DNA of 64,000 bases from Sordaria brevicollis. Lineage: Eukaryota; Ascomycota; Sordariomycetes; Sordariales; Sordariaceae. The stretch lies in NCBI GenBank assembly GCA_033439795.1, contig JAUTDP010000009.1, positions 372,001 through 436,000 on the forward strand, given 5' to 3'. Position 1 is the stretch's first letter. Each line of letters opens with the position of its first letter. The notes under the pieces are model-generated. The model worked only from the letters and a program-made list of their open reading frames with translations. It was not told where the DNA came from and made no database searches. Shown piece after piece: positions 48,271 to 62,711 of the stretch. The position numbers were made by a program, and so were the translations under genes.

Positions 48271-49204
48271 CGATAATTTTTTATTAAAGAGGTTAATATA
48301 ATTATTTAGTTACAATATACTAATAATACTTAATAACCGATTTAATACTCTCTATATAAAAATATTTATTATATATATAATAAAGGTACGGGTTTTAATA
48401 TAATTTACCTTATAATTTGAAGGTATTATCGTTATTATTGTCTTCTTCGTTATTATCTTTATAAATATAATAGCGATTAATATATATAAATAATCGAATT
48501 ATTAAATATATTAATATATTTATACACTTCCTTTTAATTATACGCGAAGGTAAAAAAATGCTAAGAAGCGGCTTAAGGCGGCCGGAAGGGGTAGTAAACG
48601 TACCGGGGGTATTAGCGATAGCGCTAATAATAATAATAATAAAGCCCTTTTTAAAAGGGGTCTTAAGAAGTATAAATTTAAAAAATATTATAAAACTATA
48701 TATATGTAATTAGTATATAATAATTAATAGTACCGCCTTTATTAATAACTTATATAAGAATATATTACGTAATTTAGAAAAAAAAAAGGAAAGGAAAAGC
48801 TAGAAATTTAAAAATATAAATAATAAAAAATATAATTCGACGGCAAATACGCGACCTCGGGTAGGTAAATATAAAGCCGTGTAATTAAATACGAATAATA
48901 ATAGATAAATAATTATAAAAAGTATTTATTAATCAATAGACTAAACGTAATTAATAAGGTAATAATTAGGACGAAATACTAAAATAAATAATAATAATAG
49001 GTATAAAAATAAATAAAAAACGGTATTATAGCTATAAAACCGATGCCGCCTCTAGAAGGACGAACGTTAAAAATTTTAATAAATAAAATTAATTTACTTA
49101 CCTTTATTTTTATTATTCTTAATACTGTATTCTTATTATCCCTAATATAAATACTATAGGTATAAATAATTATATTTTAACTATTATAAATAATAGAAGA
49201 AAAA

Positions 49205-49713
49205 ATATCGACCCCAATAGTAAAGAAATCGTTAATTTCGAAAATTTCGATATCGATTAGGAGAAAGACATACCCGAAATATAAAAATAGGAAAATACTA
49301 CCAAACCTAAATTCGAATTCGATATTATTTAGGAGGATAATAATTAAGAGGATAATAATAAAAAGGATAATAATAATAAAATCGACTACGAAGAAATCGA
49401 TAACGACGAATTTAATAAATTCGACGAATTCGATATACGTATTTAAAATATATTATTAAAGGAAAAAGAATACCGTAATATAATAATATATAAACGTTAA
49501 CGTTTAAATAAAAATTAAATAAATATTATAAATAAATACATGTTTAATTTTATAGAATATTATTTATATTTAATATATTTAACCGACGACGACGACCACA
49601 TTTACGACCAATTAAATTTATACCGTTTAGGTAAGTATATAAAGTATTTATACCGCTATTATAAAAAAGTAAACTATACGTATTTAAACGTAAAAAATAA
49701 TTCTAACGGTTAA
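49205..49713 (+). pseudogene. Unrecognised decayed acidic reading frame, interrupted by Gypsy element 3
   Basis: One plus frame is kept for about 170 codons with a few TAA/TAG. It has an Asp/Asn/Glu-rich stretch (IDYEEIDNDEFNKFDEFDIR) then a less biased part (YLTDDDDHIYDQLNLYRLG, KYIKYLYRYYKKVNYTYL). It stops 75 bp before the 49,787 LTR, so its continuation should be at 63,340 onward. It vaguely recalls tyrosine-recombinase-like or hAT-type fungal ORFs; not enough to name. Confidence 0.4.
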
Positions 49714-49786
49714 TAAATATATATATAAAATTTATTAAAGATATAAGGAGAAGAAGAATATTATATCGCAAAAATAAATTATATAG

Positions 49787-50410
49787 TGAAATGGGGCGGA
49801 TAAACAAGTATAAGGGTATACGGCTAGACAGCAGATTTTTTTCCGAATTTTTTCGAAAATTTTTCGTAGTTTTTCATTCTGGAGGAATTCTTCTAGGGAT
49901 TTTCCCTAATCATAATCTAAAAAAAGAGGTATAGGATAAGGATATATTATAATAAATCAATTTGAAGGAAGCATAATAGTAATATATTGAGTAGATTAAG
50001 AAAGAAAATTGTAGAATGAATTTCGGACTTTTATATAGTAAGAAGGAAAGCTCTTAAGGAATAAAAGGAGAGAAGGGTAATTAGAAAGAAAAAAAGGAAG
50101 GTTAAGCAATTTTTATTAGAATAATAATTAGACTTTATTTAATTTTTAAAATAAAAATCTTTTTTAATTTAGTAAAAATCAATTCCTTAATTAAATCTTT
50201 AAGATTTTTTAACTTTACTTTTATAATAGGTAAAAGAAAAAATATAATTAAGTCGAAAAAGATATTCCTATTATTAAATTACTCTTTTCTCCCCTATAGA
50301 TTTACTTTTCTCTCTATTCTTTTAATCTTATTAGAAGTTTTTAATATAATTCCTTTCTTAATTATTATAGTAGTAATAGTTATTTGGGGTTATTTTTCTT
50401 CCTTATTTTA
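49787..50410 (+). repeat. 5' LTR of Gypsy element 3
   Basis: Direct copy of 62,712-63,335 with the same length. Keeps the ancestral start TGAAATGGGGCGG; its last ~350 bp are more mutated than in the partner. Confidence 0.94.
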
Positions 50411-51549
50411 AATAGTAATAAGGACGAAATTGAATTTTAAACTTCTAATTAAATTGGTTAAAGTAGATTTAATACTTTAAAACGATAAAATTAGGAATTT
50501 TAATAATTCGACGGTTATAAAAAAAGAATAATAAAGAATAAATAATAAAATAGAATTAGAAATATATTATCCTAAATATACCGCGGGATTTATTATAGAA
50601 ATAAAATAGTATATAGGATAAACGTAAATATAATTATAACCCTTTTAATATTAGTTATTATACGTTGTAAAAACGTCCTTAGAAATTAAATTAAGAATAG
50701 ATTATAAATTTAGAAGATTTATAATTTTCGATATTAAGCGAACGATAACTAATTAACCGAAGATTTAATAATAAATTCCCAGCTCTAAAGCTAATAATTA
50801 AAATAATATTATTATTAAATTAAAAATTTCGCTTCGATTTTAGTATTAAATTAATATTTTATTTAAATTTGGTAAAAGGGTATATATAAGCGAATAGTAA
50901 CCGGCGCCGGGGTTTTAAATATATAAAATACTTATTTAATAATTTTAAAAATTTTATTTTAATACGTATCGTTAGAATTTTTAAGATGTAATATACTTAT
51001 TTAACGGTTTTAAACCCCTTTATATTAATATATAATAATTTACTTAATTAAATTTAATATATATTGTATTATTTAATATTAATTAAAGTATAATTTATTC
51101 TTTACCGGTAAAGGGCTAAATTTTGTATAAAGATATAGCGGTATTTTATATTAACGTTTATTTAATAAAAGGTTCCCCCCGAATACTTTTTACTATTTTA
51201 TATTCTTTATTAACAATAAATTAATAAAATATTTATTAATATTAATTTTAAAGTTAATAATTTTTATTTATAATAATTCTTAATTAATAATTAATTTATT
51301 TATTATATTTATTAATCCCTTTTCTATATTTATTTCTTTACCTTTTTATTTATTTCCCTTTATACCTCCTATACGTTCTTTACCCTCTTCCCCTCTAAAT
51401 ATATTAAATTTTAATTAAATTTTTAATTATTAAATTTATCCTAAGAATAAAAATAGTAATAATTAAAATTAATAATAGAACCTTAACCCCGCTCTAAATT
51501 AAACGATTATAACATTCCTTATATATTCTTCGAAAGATTTTAATTTTAA

Positions 51550-54500
51550 GAAGAAATTTAAAGATAAAAATATTATTAAATTCTTTTTAAATGTTTGAAA
51601 ATAAAATAAATTTCGTTAAATAGCGTAATGACGAAGAAAAGATTAACGTATAGTACCGATAATATAAACTCTAATCCCGAAATATTATTAAAGGTATTAT
51701 CCGTTCTATAAAAAAAAAGAATAAACCTATTATATAGATAAAGTTTTATAATAAATTCCGTACTATTTATCGTACCTACGATTTTAAATAAATAGATTCT
51801 AATGTAAATAAATTCCAGGATTTTTATTATAAATATATCGAAAATAATAAAAAAACCGTTAATAATATTATTTTCAAATATTATTAATTACTAATTCGGT
51901 AAAAGTAAATTAATTAAAAAGTTATCAAAAAGTTAGTAATTAAATACTTTTATAAAAAATTATTTTACTACTACCGTATTAATTTTATTATTTATTTTGG
52001 TAAGGATAAAAATAAATTCTTTAAAATAATGTAGATTAATTTTTCTATAAAATTTTCTAATTAAATTATTACTTATTATCGACGGGAAGATAGCGATTTT
52101 AATTCTAATTTTAATAATTCTTCTAATTCCTTTAATAATAATAATAATAATAAAAATAATAAGGTAATAGAAAAAACTATTATTATTAAGACTAAAACTT
52201 CTAATAGTAAAAAGGATTTTAATAAAAAGAAATTTACGACTATTAAATAGGAAATTATTAAAGAACCTATTACTATAGACGCCTTAATTAAGAGTTTTTA
52301 AAATATATAAATTACCTATACTAAAGTAGCGAATTAATAAATTAAGAATTTTAAGAATCGTTTCCAAAATTTCCTTAAAAATAATTATATTCCTTAAATT
52401 AATATTATAATAATATAATCGATTAAATAAGTTCAATTAATAGAAAATATAATTTATTATTAATATAAATAATTTAGCTATATTTAATATTAATATAAAA
52501 ATAAAGATTATTATATAAATAAGGGATAGATTTATTAAATTAAAGCTAATAAGGAATAAGGCCGTAAATAATAATTTTATTTAGGAAGTAATATTAAATT
52601 AGTATAATATATTCCGAATAATATAATTTTTACTATTTTTCGTATAAACCGCTTTAAAAATATATTCAAATCCTATATAGTTTATTATAATAAATACCCT
52701 AAATATAATAAATTCCGGGAATAGGAAATCGAAATTTATTTTAATAAGTTTACCTTGAATTTTAACCTTTTGAAGCTAAAATATTAATAAAAATAGCGAA
52801 AAGTCTAAAATCGTCGCTAAATTAATTTTTAAAATAATATAATTTTAATTAACGAATTATTTTTCTATATTAATTATAACTTAATTAATTTATATTTAAC
52901 GTTTCTTCCTCCTTTTATTTAAAAATTTTTCTTAATATTTTAAATCCTAAAGTAAATTATAAAAAGGGAAATTATTACTACGTTTATTTAAATATAAGGA
53001 AGATTAATAATTCTTCGTAAACCCTTTTTTAATATAAATCGAAAAAAAAGGTTATAATTACTACTTATAAGAAAGTTAAATTTTAACCCTCGTATAAAGG
53101 ATATAATAGATTAAGAAAATATATAAATAATAATAATTAAAACCGTACCTAAACCGGCTCTTTAATTAAAATTAATTTTTACCGCCGCCGCTAAATTGTT
53201 AAAACTTATAGACGAATTTTTAATTAAAATTTAAAAACTTCTAATTAATAAATCCGTCTTTAAATTTAAGGATTTTAATAATTTTAAAGATTATATAAAT
53301 TATAAAATTATTTAAATTAAAGAAAATTGCCCAATTATTAATAAAATTATAAATATTAAATTATAAATTACTTTTAAAAATATAATTACGGCTATTCCTA
53401 AATCCGGTTAAATATTTAAAGAATTAATTAACCTTAAATACTATTAAAAAGCCTTTAAAGAAACCCTTTAATTAATATATAATAATAGCGCTATTAAAAA
53501 TAATAATTTAAAAACTAATTAATTCCGCCCGTATAATTTATAAATTAATATTATTATTATAATACTTAAAGAGCCCTTATATAAAGATTAGAAGAAGAAA
53601 TTTAACGATATCTTCGTTGTATAAACGTATTAATCCTATTATTAAATTGTAAATCCTAAAACGGTATTTAAAGACGAATTAATTCGAATTTATAAAAAGG
53701 ATTTTCAAATTATATTCTATAACGAAAAATTATTATTTAATAAAGAGGTTACACGTATATAAAATCTTTTTATACTAATAATTAATATTAAGTCTAAAAG
53801 TAGCGAGAAGGTTATAATTCTTTTAAATAATAATACGGAAATTGATACTATATTTATTAATTTAATCGATAAATTTAATTTTAATAATATAAATTATATA
53901 ATTATTAATATTAATTCTAATAGCGGAAAGGTATAATTTAAAGGTAAAATAATAGAGGATATTTTTTTATTCGATAAAAGTCGGAAGGTATATTTTATAA
54001 TTATTCGGAATTAATTCCTTTATTACAAAATCCTATTTAGTCTTCCATTTATTAAAAATATTAATATTATAATAAATTATATTAACGTCCGAATCGCTTA
54101 TATTCATTTTATTATAAGAAGAATAAAAATTAATATTCTCTTCGTTATTAAAGAATAAATAAACGCCTTCGGGTAGTAGGTTTAATTCCTTTATTATAAT
54201 TATTTACCCTATTATTACAAATAATATTTAAAAATCTTTTTTAACGAATAAATTGCCTTATAAATTTATTAAAATAAATTTAAAAAATAATAATAAAAGA
54301 TTTATAAAAGGTATTAAAATTAATAAGGATAATAAAAGTTGCTTTTCTTTGGGAAAGGAAATTACGAATATTACTATCGCTTTATTATATAATAAAAAGT
54401 ATAATAAAGAAATATTATCCGATTATTTTCAATTAGTTAAAAAAACTAATTTAAAATATTAAAGGAAAAATATAAATAATCCTCCGGAAAATTAATTACT

Positions 54501-57500
54501 AGTAAAATGATAATTAGAAAGTAGAATAATATAAGACCAAATAAGGAAAAAAATCCGGAGAAGCTTTTTTTAGGAATTACGAAAATTAATAATTAAAAAT
54601 ATTAAAGACTAAGGGAAGAAAGTCCCGAAATTTAAAAAGATAAAAGATATTCCGTCCTTCGCTAATTTATTTTCTTCTACGTCGCTACGAAATTCTTTTC
54701 TATTTATTTAAATTAATATTTTATATAAAAAAATTATTCAAAAAATAAAATTAATCGATAATACGCCTTCGGATAATTTTAAACCCGGTAATAACCCTAA
54801 TTAGAAAAAACGGAAATTCGAAGAAATTTAATATAAAATTTAAAAATAATTAAATAATTTTCCGTTTAAATGGGATAAATATATTATTCTACGATTTACA
54901 GAATTAATTAAAGGTTTTTAATTAACGTTTAAAAGATTTTAATAGATCTTAAAGAAGAACGAATTATTTAAAGAAATTAAAATCGAATTTTTTACTTATA
55001 TATTCTTTAATTATAAAAAGGCCTTTATTTAAAAATTTTCTAAATATAATTTTATTTATAAAAATATAATAGAAAAATAAAAGATTAAAACGGTTATTTA
55101 TTTAATTTAATAAACGAAAGTAATTCTTATTCTATAAATTTTATATAAAAAAATCTATAATTTACTTAAGGAATATATTTAATATAGAATTTTACAAGAG
55201 AGTTATACTTTTTATTAAAATAATTAGTTTCTTATTTAAAAAAAGGATAGAAAATTCCGGTTAATTAATAACGTTTAAAAAATTAATAAAGTAATTATCT
55301 ATAATATTAATATACCCCTAAAATACGAACCTTTTAACGAAAATTTTATTAAGTGCGAAATTCTTTTTTTCTTAAATTTATTTTTAAGATATAATAAAGT
55401 TCAATTTAATAAAGAAAGTCGGGATTTAACGATATTTTTAATACTTTTTAATTTATTCTATATAATAATACTACTTTAGGGAGGAATTAATTTAATCGTT
55501 CAATTTATAAGGGTAATAATTAAAATCCTTTATAATTTAATTCCTAAAGTGTATTAGCTTTATTTTAACGATATTTATATTAAAAGTTTAAAAAATTAAT
55601 ATAATAATGAATTAATTAATAATAAAGGAATTCGACGTTTTATTTACGAATATTTTATTAATATCGATAAAATACTATTAAACGTTAAATTTATTAGCGG
55701 AATAATTACTATAATTAAATCCTAATAGTATAAACGAAAAGTAATTTTAATCGGTTATATTTATAATTTTGAAAGTAAATTTCCAAACGAAGTTAAAGTT
55801 AAAAAGATTCGCGAATAAATTTATTATATTATTAAAAAAGTTAAACCCCGAAGAAAAGAATTTAAAGAACCTCGAATTTTTTTAAATATCGTTAGTTATT
55901 ACCGGATTTAAATTAAAGATTTTAAAATTATTGCTATTTTATTATATATTATTATAAAGAAAGGAATTGAATTAATATAAATAAAAAATTAATAATTTAT
56001 TATAGAATATCTTTAGTATAAAATTATTACCGCTCCAATCTTTATAACCTTCGTTTACAATAATAGTGAAATAATTATCTATTTTATTACCGATATTTAT
56101 ATTAAAGGATAGGGAACGGTTATTAAATAATTTAACTTCGATAAGAAGCGATATCCTTATAAGTTTAAAAATAGTATTTAATTATTAGTCGAAATTTATT
56201 ATAATATTATTAAATAAAAATTTTATAATTTATTCTATATTTTTAAACGATTAGAACGTTAATTTTTCGGTATATACTTTATTATTAAAATAAATATTTA
56301 AATCCTTATTTATTAATTTAATAGCGCGGTAAACGATATTCCTAATACCTTTTTTATATAGTAAATTATTTAAATAAAATATTTCGACTTTAATATAAAA
56401 TATATTTTTGGAATTAAAAATACCGTAATTAATAGCCTTTTACGGAAACCTTTTAAAAAAAATAATTTAGAAATGAAACGCTTTAAGGAAGATATTAACG
56501 ATTTTATCGACGCCTAAATTTATTATTTTTCTACTAAGAAATATATAGAAGGGGAGTGGATTTTATTCGACGAATATTTTAATTATTCCGAAAATATAAT
56601 TTATTATTTATTCTCGCTCCGTATTTTTATATAATATAATAAAACGTTTATTATATAGTAAATTTTTAAAAAAAACGCCTTTAAATTTTTTTTTCACTAT
56701 TAAAAGTTTTAGTTACGAATAGTTTATAAACGTATTTACCCTCATTTTTTAATTAATAATAAGATGTAATAAGAATTAATTATATAATATTATTATAATA
56801 AAGTTAGTTATCGAAGAAAGGAAAGAATTTATAAATGGATTATTAAATACTATTATTAGTATAGGATATATATTTAAGTCGAAAATTTAATCCGTAACTA
56901 TATTATTTATTAAATATACGTTCTTAAATATTATAAAGATAGGTATAAATAATTATTTCTAATTCTTTAATTTTTTAGCCGGTGGATTTTAAACGTTTAA
57001 TATTTATTAGGCGGAAAGGGAAGATAATAAACGTTAATTAAAGCCAAAAATAATTTAATAAATTACGTAAAAGTAAAAATACTTTTAATATTAACGTCGA
57101 AATATATTATTATTTTCCTCCGGGAAATATTTTTATATTAGGGATATCCTTTTAATATTTTTATTGATAATAATTCCGAATTTTAAAGAGAATTTACCGA
57201 AGTATTTAATAATTTCTAAATCCTATTAATACGAATAGCGCTTTATAATTACCGAACTAATAGAATTAACGAATAAGGGTATTTAATAATTATTATGATA
57301 TTAATTAAATTAATAAAAGGAATTAATAAAGGATAGAAGGATTTATTCCTTTATATCCTTTTTATTAATTATACTACTATCCGTAATAATTACGGATTTA
57401 TTCCCTTTTAATTAGCTTATAATTATAATCCTATTATATTTATTAAACTCGATTATTTATTTTAAAAGTTAATCGAATAGGAAAAGTATTTAGAGAAATA

Positions 57501-57930
57501 TATAATAAATAAATTAATCGCCGCCGTCGTTTAAATATATTATAATATTAAATACTATTTTTAATAGGCGGCCGAAAAAATTACCAATATTAAGAGAAAA
57601 ATTACTACGCGAAGAGATTCTATTAATTTCTATAAAATAAAACTAAAAAACACTATTATTAATATCGGAAATTTTATCCTTATTTATAATAGTATTCGGG
57701 GAATCGATATAAATATTATTAAAAAGCTAAATTATAAATAGAAAGGTCCTTATAAGGTTATTAATATTATTAATAGAAATATTTATTATTACGCTTAATT
57801 AAATAGAATTCGTTTTAAAAGGTTAATTTCTTTTAAAAATATTAAAAAATTTATTCGCCGAAACGGTATATTCTTTAATCCTAATAAAGAATATAAAGAA
57901 TTTGATAATTTTAATATTATTAACGGTTTA
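51550..57930 (+). pseudogene. Gag-pol remnant of Gypsy element 3
   Basis: Read through RIP stops. Gag from ~51,590, with a Ser/Asn-rich hinge near 52,100 and a degraded zinc-knuckle region near 52,460-52,560. A long stretch with a protease-like segment (LLNNNTEIDTIFINL near 53,850) follows. The reverse transcriptase (~55,250-55,900) has its catalytic box degraded to YFNDIYIK near 55,570, then GIRRFIYEYF and KVILIGYIYNFESKFPNE, typical of the Gypsy subgroup with a YFDDI/FLDD box and a long gag. RNase H lies near 56,050-56,460. Integrase is near 57,090-57,900: IFIDNNSEF (the DxxxE start, RIP-changed), LAYNYNPI, then KGPYKVINI near 57,745. Not functional. Confidence 0.88.
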
Positions 57931-58530
57931 TAAGTCCTTAAAGAAGTTTAAATTAACGAGTATTTATTCTCCATACGGGAATAAACGCGAAGATTAAAAG
58001 TAAAGTAGATTTAAACCCGTTAAAATATTAAAAAAAAAAGCGAATAAAATTAGGAATTTATTATTGAATTGGAATTTATTAAACCTAAAGGCCCTTAATA
58101 TTATTTTAATAAAAACGAAATCGAATTAAAATCGGAATTAAAACCCGAACCGAGGACGAAATTAATATTACGCTTAAATTTAAATTCAAATTAACCTCCG
58201 AAATTAGGATAAATATATTCCTTAGCATTTATTTTATTACTTTTTATTATTATTTATTATTATTTTATTTTTATACGAAATTAATTTGTAAGAATTTTTA
58301 TTAATTTCGAAGGGAAATATATATAATATATAGAATTTTATACTTTATATTTATCTTCTTTATTTCCTCTATTTATACCCTTAAAAACCCTATTAACTTT
58401 CTTTACTTAGTTAAATTTTTCGCGATTTTTTTTCGGAAATTAATACTTATATAAATAAAAATATAGGAAATTTTGAAAAACTGCAAAATATAAATTTATT
58501 TTTCTATATTATAGGTATTAATAATAATTT

Positions 58531-59163
58531 TTAATAAAACTCTTATTTATCGTTAAAAAAACCCTCGAAATTAATTAAAATTTTATACTCCTAATTAAAA
58601 TCTTCCTTATTATCTTTATTATCCTCCTACTTATTATCTTTATGATCCTCGTTATTATCCCCGTTATTGCCCTTATTATTTTCATTATTTTTATTATCTT
58701 TTTTATTTGCTTTATTATTACCCTCGTTTTTATTATTATTATTTTCGCCGGTAATAAATTCCTTACTAAAAGAATTTAAATCGTTATTATTAGTATCGAT
58801 TATTTTTTTATTTTTATTCTTAATTTCTATTACTATTAATAATTATTTAAATATATTACGATTATTGTAGATTATAATACCTTTTCCTTTTAACCTTAAG
58901 GTTTCGGATTCTTAATATATATATTTTAATTATTATTTATAATTAATAAAGACGGGTTTTTCATTAATAATTTAACGGTAAAGAGGAATATTATCGATTA
59001 ATATCGAACGGGTACGATTAATATTATAATTTTAAATAAAATATTTAACTTAATTAGATTTTAAAATTTTAATAAATTCGGGATTAAAACTTTCGATCGG
59101 GTACTTTTTAATAAATTTAAAACTACCCAAAAATTCAATAAATACCGAATAATCCAAAGCCAT
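58531..59163 (-). pseudogene. Antisense reading frame between integrase and 3' LTR of Gypsy element 3
   Basis: From an ATG at 59,163 the minus strand keeps one frame for 211 codons with about ten TAA/TAG codons, each explicable as a RIP product. It starts MALDYSVFIEFLGSFKFIKK, continues YPIESFNPEFIKIL, and ends in a long Asn/Asp/Lys/Glu-rich tail (many GAT/AAT with GAA/AAA). Upstream the same frame can be followed to about 59,460. I do not recognise a family. Extra ORFs after pol, including antisense ones, are known in some plant and fungal Gypsy elements, so this could be one. Confidence 0.5.
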
Positions 59164-59463
59164 TTTATTATATTAAATATAATTGCTATAAATCCCCCCC
59201 TTAATATCCCTACCTAAAGACTTATAATTAACGAAAGGAGTTTAAATAAGAATATATTCCTATTATTAATTAGTAATATATATTAATATATACGTTTTTC
59301 GGAATTGGTTAACGTAATACGAATAAATAATCCTATTCCTAAAAGAAAAAAAATAATAATTAATAAAGGGATATTAATAGAGAATAAAAAAATATTTATT
59401 CGTTATTAAATAATTAAATTATTAATTTAAGGATTCGCTCTTTTTTTACCTTTATATAGGTAA

Positions 59464-62400
59464 GGTAATAACCCTACGGCTAAATTCCTTTTTTTTTAAT
59501 AAAAATATAACGATTAAATAAATTACGAAGCGAATTAAATATCCGGTCTAAAATTAACCGATATATAATAAGTAAATTAAAAAATATAATTATAATTACT
59601 AATAATTCGTTATTATTAATACGCTACTTTATATATAATTAATTAATAATAACGGGCTTATCGATTGGATAAATATTTATAATAATATTAAATAGCCGAA
59701 AATAATTATTTTAAATAATATTTTAAAGGGTATTAAGAGGAAATAAAAATCGATATAAAAGGTTAATATAAATTTTAGAGAGGATTTGCTTTTTATTATT
59801 AAGACGAAAATTAATTTAACGTACTATTTCCGAAATATTACGGCCAAAATATAACCGAAGAGAATCGCGATTAATAATAGTAATACGTTTTTTAATAAAT
59901 AAAATAAAAGTGTTAATATTTAAATTAAATTAATTAAATATAGTAAATTCCTTAATAAGGATTTCCTTTTAAAGGAGGCGAAATAGAAGATTATTCGTAA
60001 AGGGAAGGAAACCGGCGTTAGAATTAGAAAAAAATATTATATTAATTTATTACGAAGAATTTTTATTTAATAATTTTACTTTTATTACTATTATTAATAT
60101 TTTATAATATTTAAAAAAAAAGGTTATTAAAAAGAAAAACGAAGAATAATTATAAATAAAAACGTACCTTTTTTATACTTTTTTAATAGATAATCTTCGA
60201 AGGAAAAAGTTAATAAAAATTATCCTTTTAAAATTATTTATATTATATACTTTATAATTACAAAAAACCCTTTAAATTAAATAAAAAAAAATAATATCCG
60301 TTTATTTAAAGTAATTTCGCAAAATTTTAAAATTTTAATTAATTACGAAAAGGGTTATAAACGCCGTTTTAAAGTACTTTTTTACTAAAAATAATAAGAA
60401 AAGTACTTTAATCCTAAAATTCGACTACGGATCGAAACTTTCGATTATATTAAAAAGCCAAAAGATTATACTAAGGGAAATTGGATAAAGTTTACCTATT
60501 TTGCCGTTTAAAACTTTAAATATAAGTAGGATAAATAGAAATTAAAAGGAATAAATTTAGAATATTATAGATAACCTACGAAAAGAAATTAAAAAAAAGG
60601 GAAGAATTTATAATTTTTTAACTTCGTAGATAATTTACGAAACGGGTATAAAAATCCTTTATTTATGACCTTTCCTTTCCTTCTTTTTTTTCCTCTTATA
60701 TATTAATAAGCCTTTTTATAAATTTATATTATTATTACTTATTAAAAGCCCTTCTATATTAAGCCTTCTATCCTTTAAAATTTTATTATTAATTAAAATA
60801 TTAATTAATATAAACTCCTCCAATTTTAATTATAATAATCTACCCCTAATCTCTATTATAAGAATACCGAATAATTACCTTCCCGTAATTTTTAAGACTA
60901 TTTAGCGTTAGAATTAAAAGATTAAAATTTAGCCCTAATTCGGTAATATAATTACTAAAAAAATTTATCCCCCTTGTATTAAAAATAATTTAATCTATTA
61001 TAATAAGCCTTAAAATTAAAAATACCCCAAAATTAATTAGTAATAAAATATTATCTTTAATAAAAATCCGACCTATTTAATTACTAGAAAGCCCGATAAT
61101 AATAAGTAAATAATTAGAATTATACTCCGCTATATAATTATTCCTCCCGTCCTAAGATAGCCTAATAAATAGTTAACCCCAATTATATCCTAAAATATAA
61201 TAATATTAGGATTAATTAATATATAGTATTTAGTAAATATTAAGAATTAATAAGAAGGAGAAATAATTTATAGTAATTTATATTAAATATTACGATAAAA
61301 TAGCGATTGGATTTATATTTTAATAAACCCAATTATTATTATTAGACGTAATAAATTTTATATTAAAAATATTAATATTCGAAATAATTTAAAATTAATT
61401 TAATATTAATATTTCCTTATTATAATTAATAATTATTTCGTTCTTACAATTTTTAATTAAGGAGAAACGTTTTAATTTTTCTATAATAATCTTTATAATT
61501 AATAATATAAATAGAAAATTATAAAAGTTTATAAAGTATTCGTAATTAAGAATTATATTTTTCTAATATTAATAAAAAATTAAATCCTTAATATTTTTAA
61601 TAATTAAAAATAATTTAATATATTATTCCTAATATAATAAAGAATTTAAATTTATAGCCTTTAAGTCTTAGAAATAGCCCAAATTTTCTTTATCGAAATA
61701 AAGCGTCGAAGTAAATTTATTAATAAATTATTTCAAAAGTTTACAATAATTGAATTTTAGGAATAAAATAAATATTAATAAGAATATAATTAAATCCCCA
61801 ATATAAAATAATTTAAAAATATTATAATTTAATAATAAATAAAAATAATATATAACGCCCTTTTAACGCAATAAATAAAAAAAAATCTATTCTCAAAAAA
61901 TTAAAAATAATTAATCTATACAGTTGTAAAGAGGAAAAGCGGAAAAGAAAATTTTAATCCCTAGCCTAAATTCTTTACGAATTTAATATATTAAAAAAAT
62001 TCTTTAGACGAATATTACTCTATTAAAATAGTTAAGTATTAATTAATATAAAAATTTACTAATCTCCCCCATTTTTTCTATCTTCTTAAATAAAAACCTA
62101 TTATCCAATCCCTCCCTAGAATTAGAATTACCCTACCCGATAATAATTTTACTAATAGTATTTCTTTAATAATTATTAATATATAATAAAAAGGAAATCG
62201 TAATAGTATTCCGGCGTCTCCTATTAAAAAGAAATAATTATTACCGTTAATTCCTGAAACGAAAAGGAAGCGTATAAAAGAACAATAAATATTAATAATT
62301 AATATTAATAATTATAAGGGAAAAGAAATTATTATAATTAATAATTTTATTTTATTTAATAAATTTAACGTAGATAATTAATTCCCGTTTACTAATAAAT

Positions 62401-62711
62401 TTCGAAAATTTAATAATATAATTTTCAATACTAAATATACTCTAATATTATCCCGATATATTATATTTATAAATTGTATTTAAAATATAGGATATATTAC
62501 TATATTAATAGCCTAAAATAAAAAGAAGATCGGTTAAGAAGAAAGTAGGTAGAAGATAAAGCGTAAATTAATTTAGAAAAAGAGAAAAAAAAGGGAAAGA
62601 GAATTTAAAAAATTAAAAAGGTAAAAAAAGAAGAAATCGGTTAAGAAAAATTAAAATAATTATTAATAAATTTAACTTTATAGGATTAATAAGTAATTTT
62701 AAAAGGAAGTT
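59464..62711. other. Unassigned internal region of Gypsy element 3
   Basis: Decayed AT-rich DNA inside the element. Around 60,660-61,450 a plus frame that becomes Gln-rich when stops are read as CAA/CAG (ancestral) is lightly interrupted, recalling a gag-type protein, and 59,800-60,650 reads as a basic protein. No domain identified; a nested second element cannot be excluded, but I see no second LTR pair. Confidence 0.4.
62701..62709 (+). other. Polypurine tract of Gypsy element 3
   Basis: AAAAGGAAG directly before the 3' LTR, in the position where plus-strand synthesis is primed. Confidence 0.6.

Noticed and set aside
58667..58870. 67-codon plus-strand frame
   Set aside because: Opposite strand of the acidic tail of the antisense frame; Leu/Phe-rich only because the other strand is GAA/AAT-rich.
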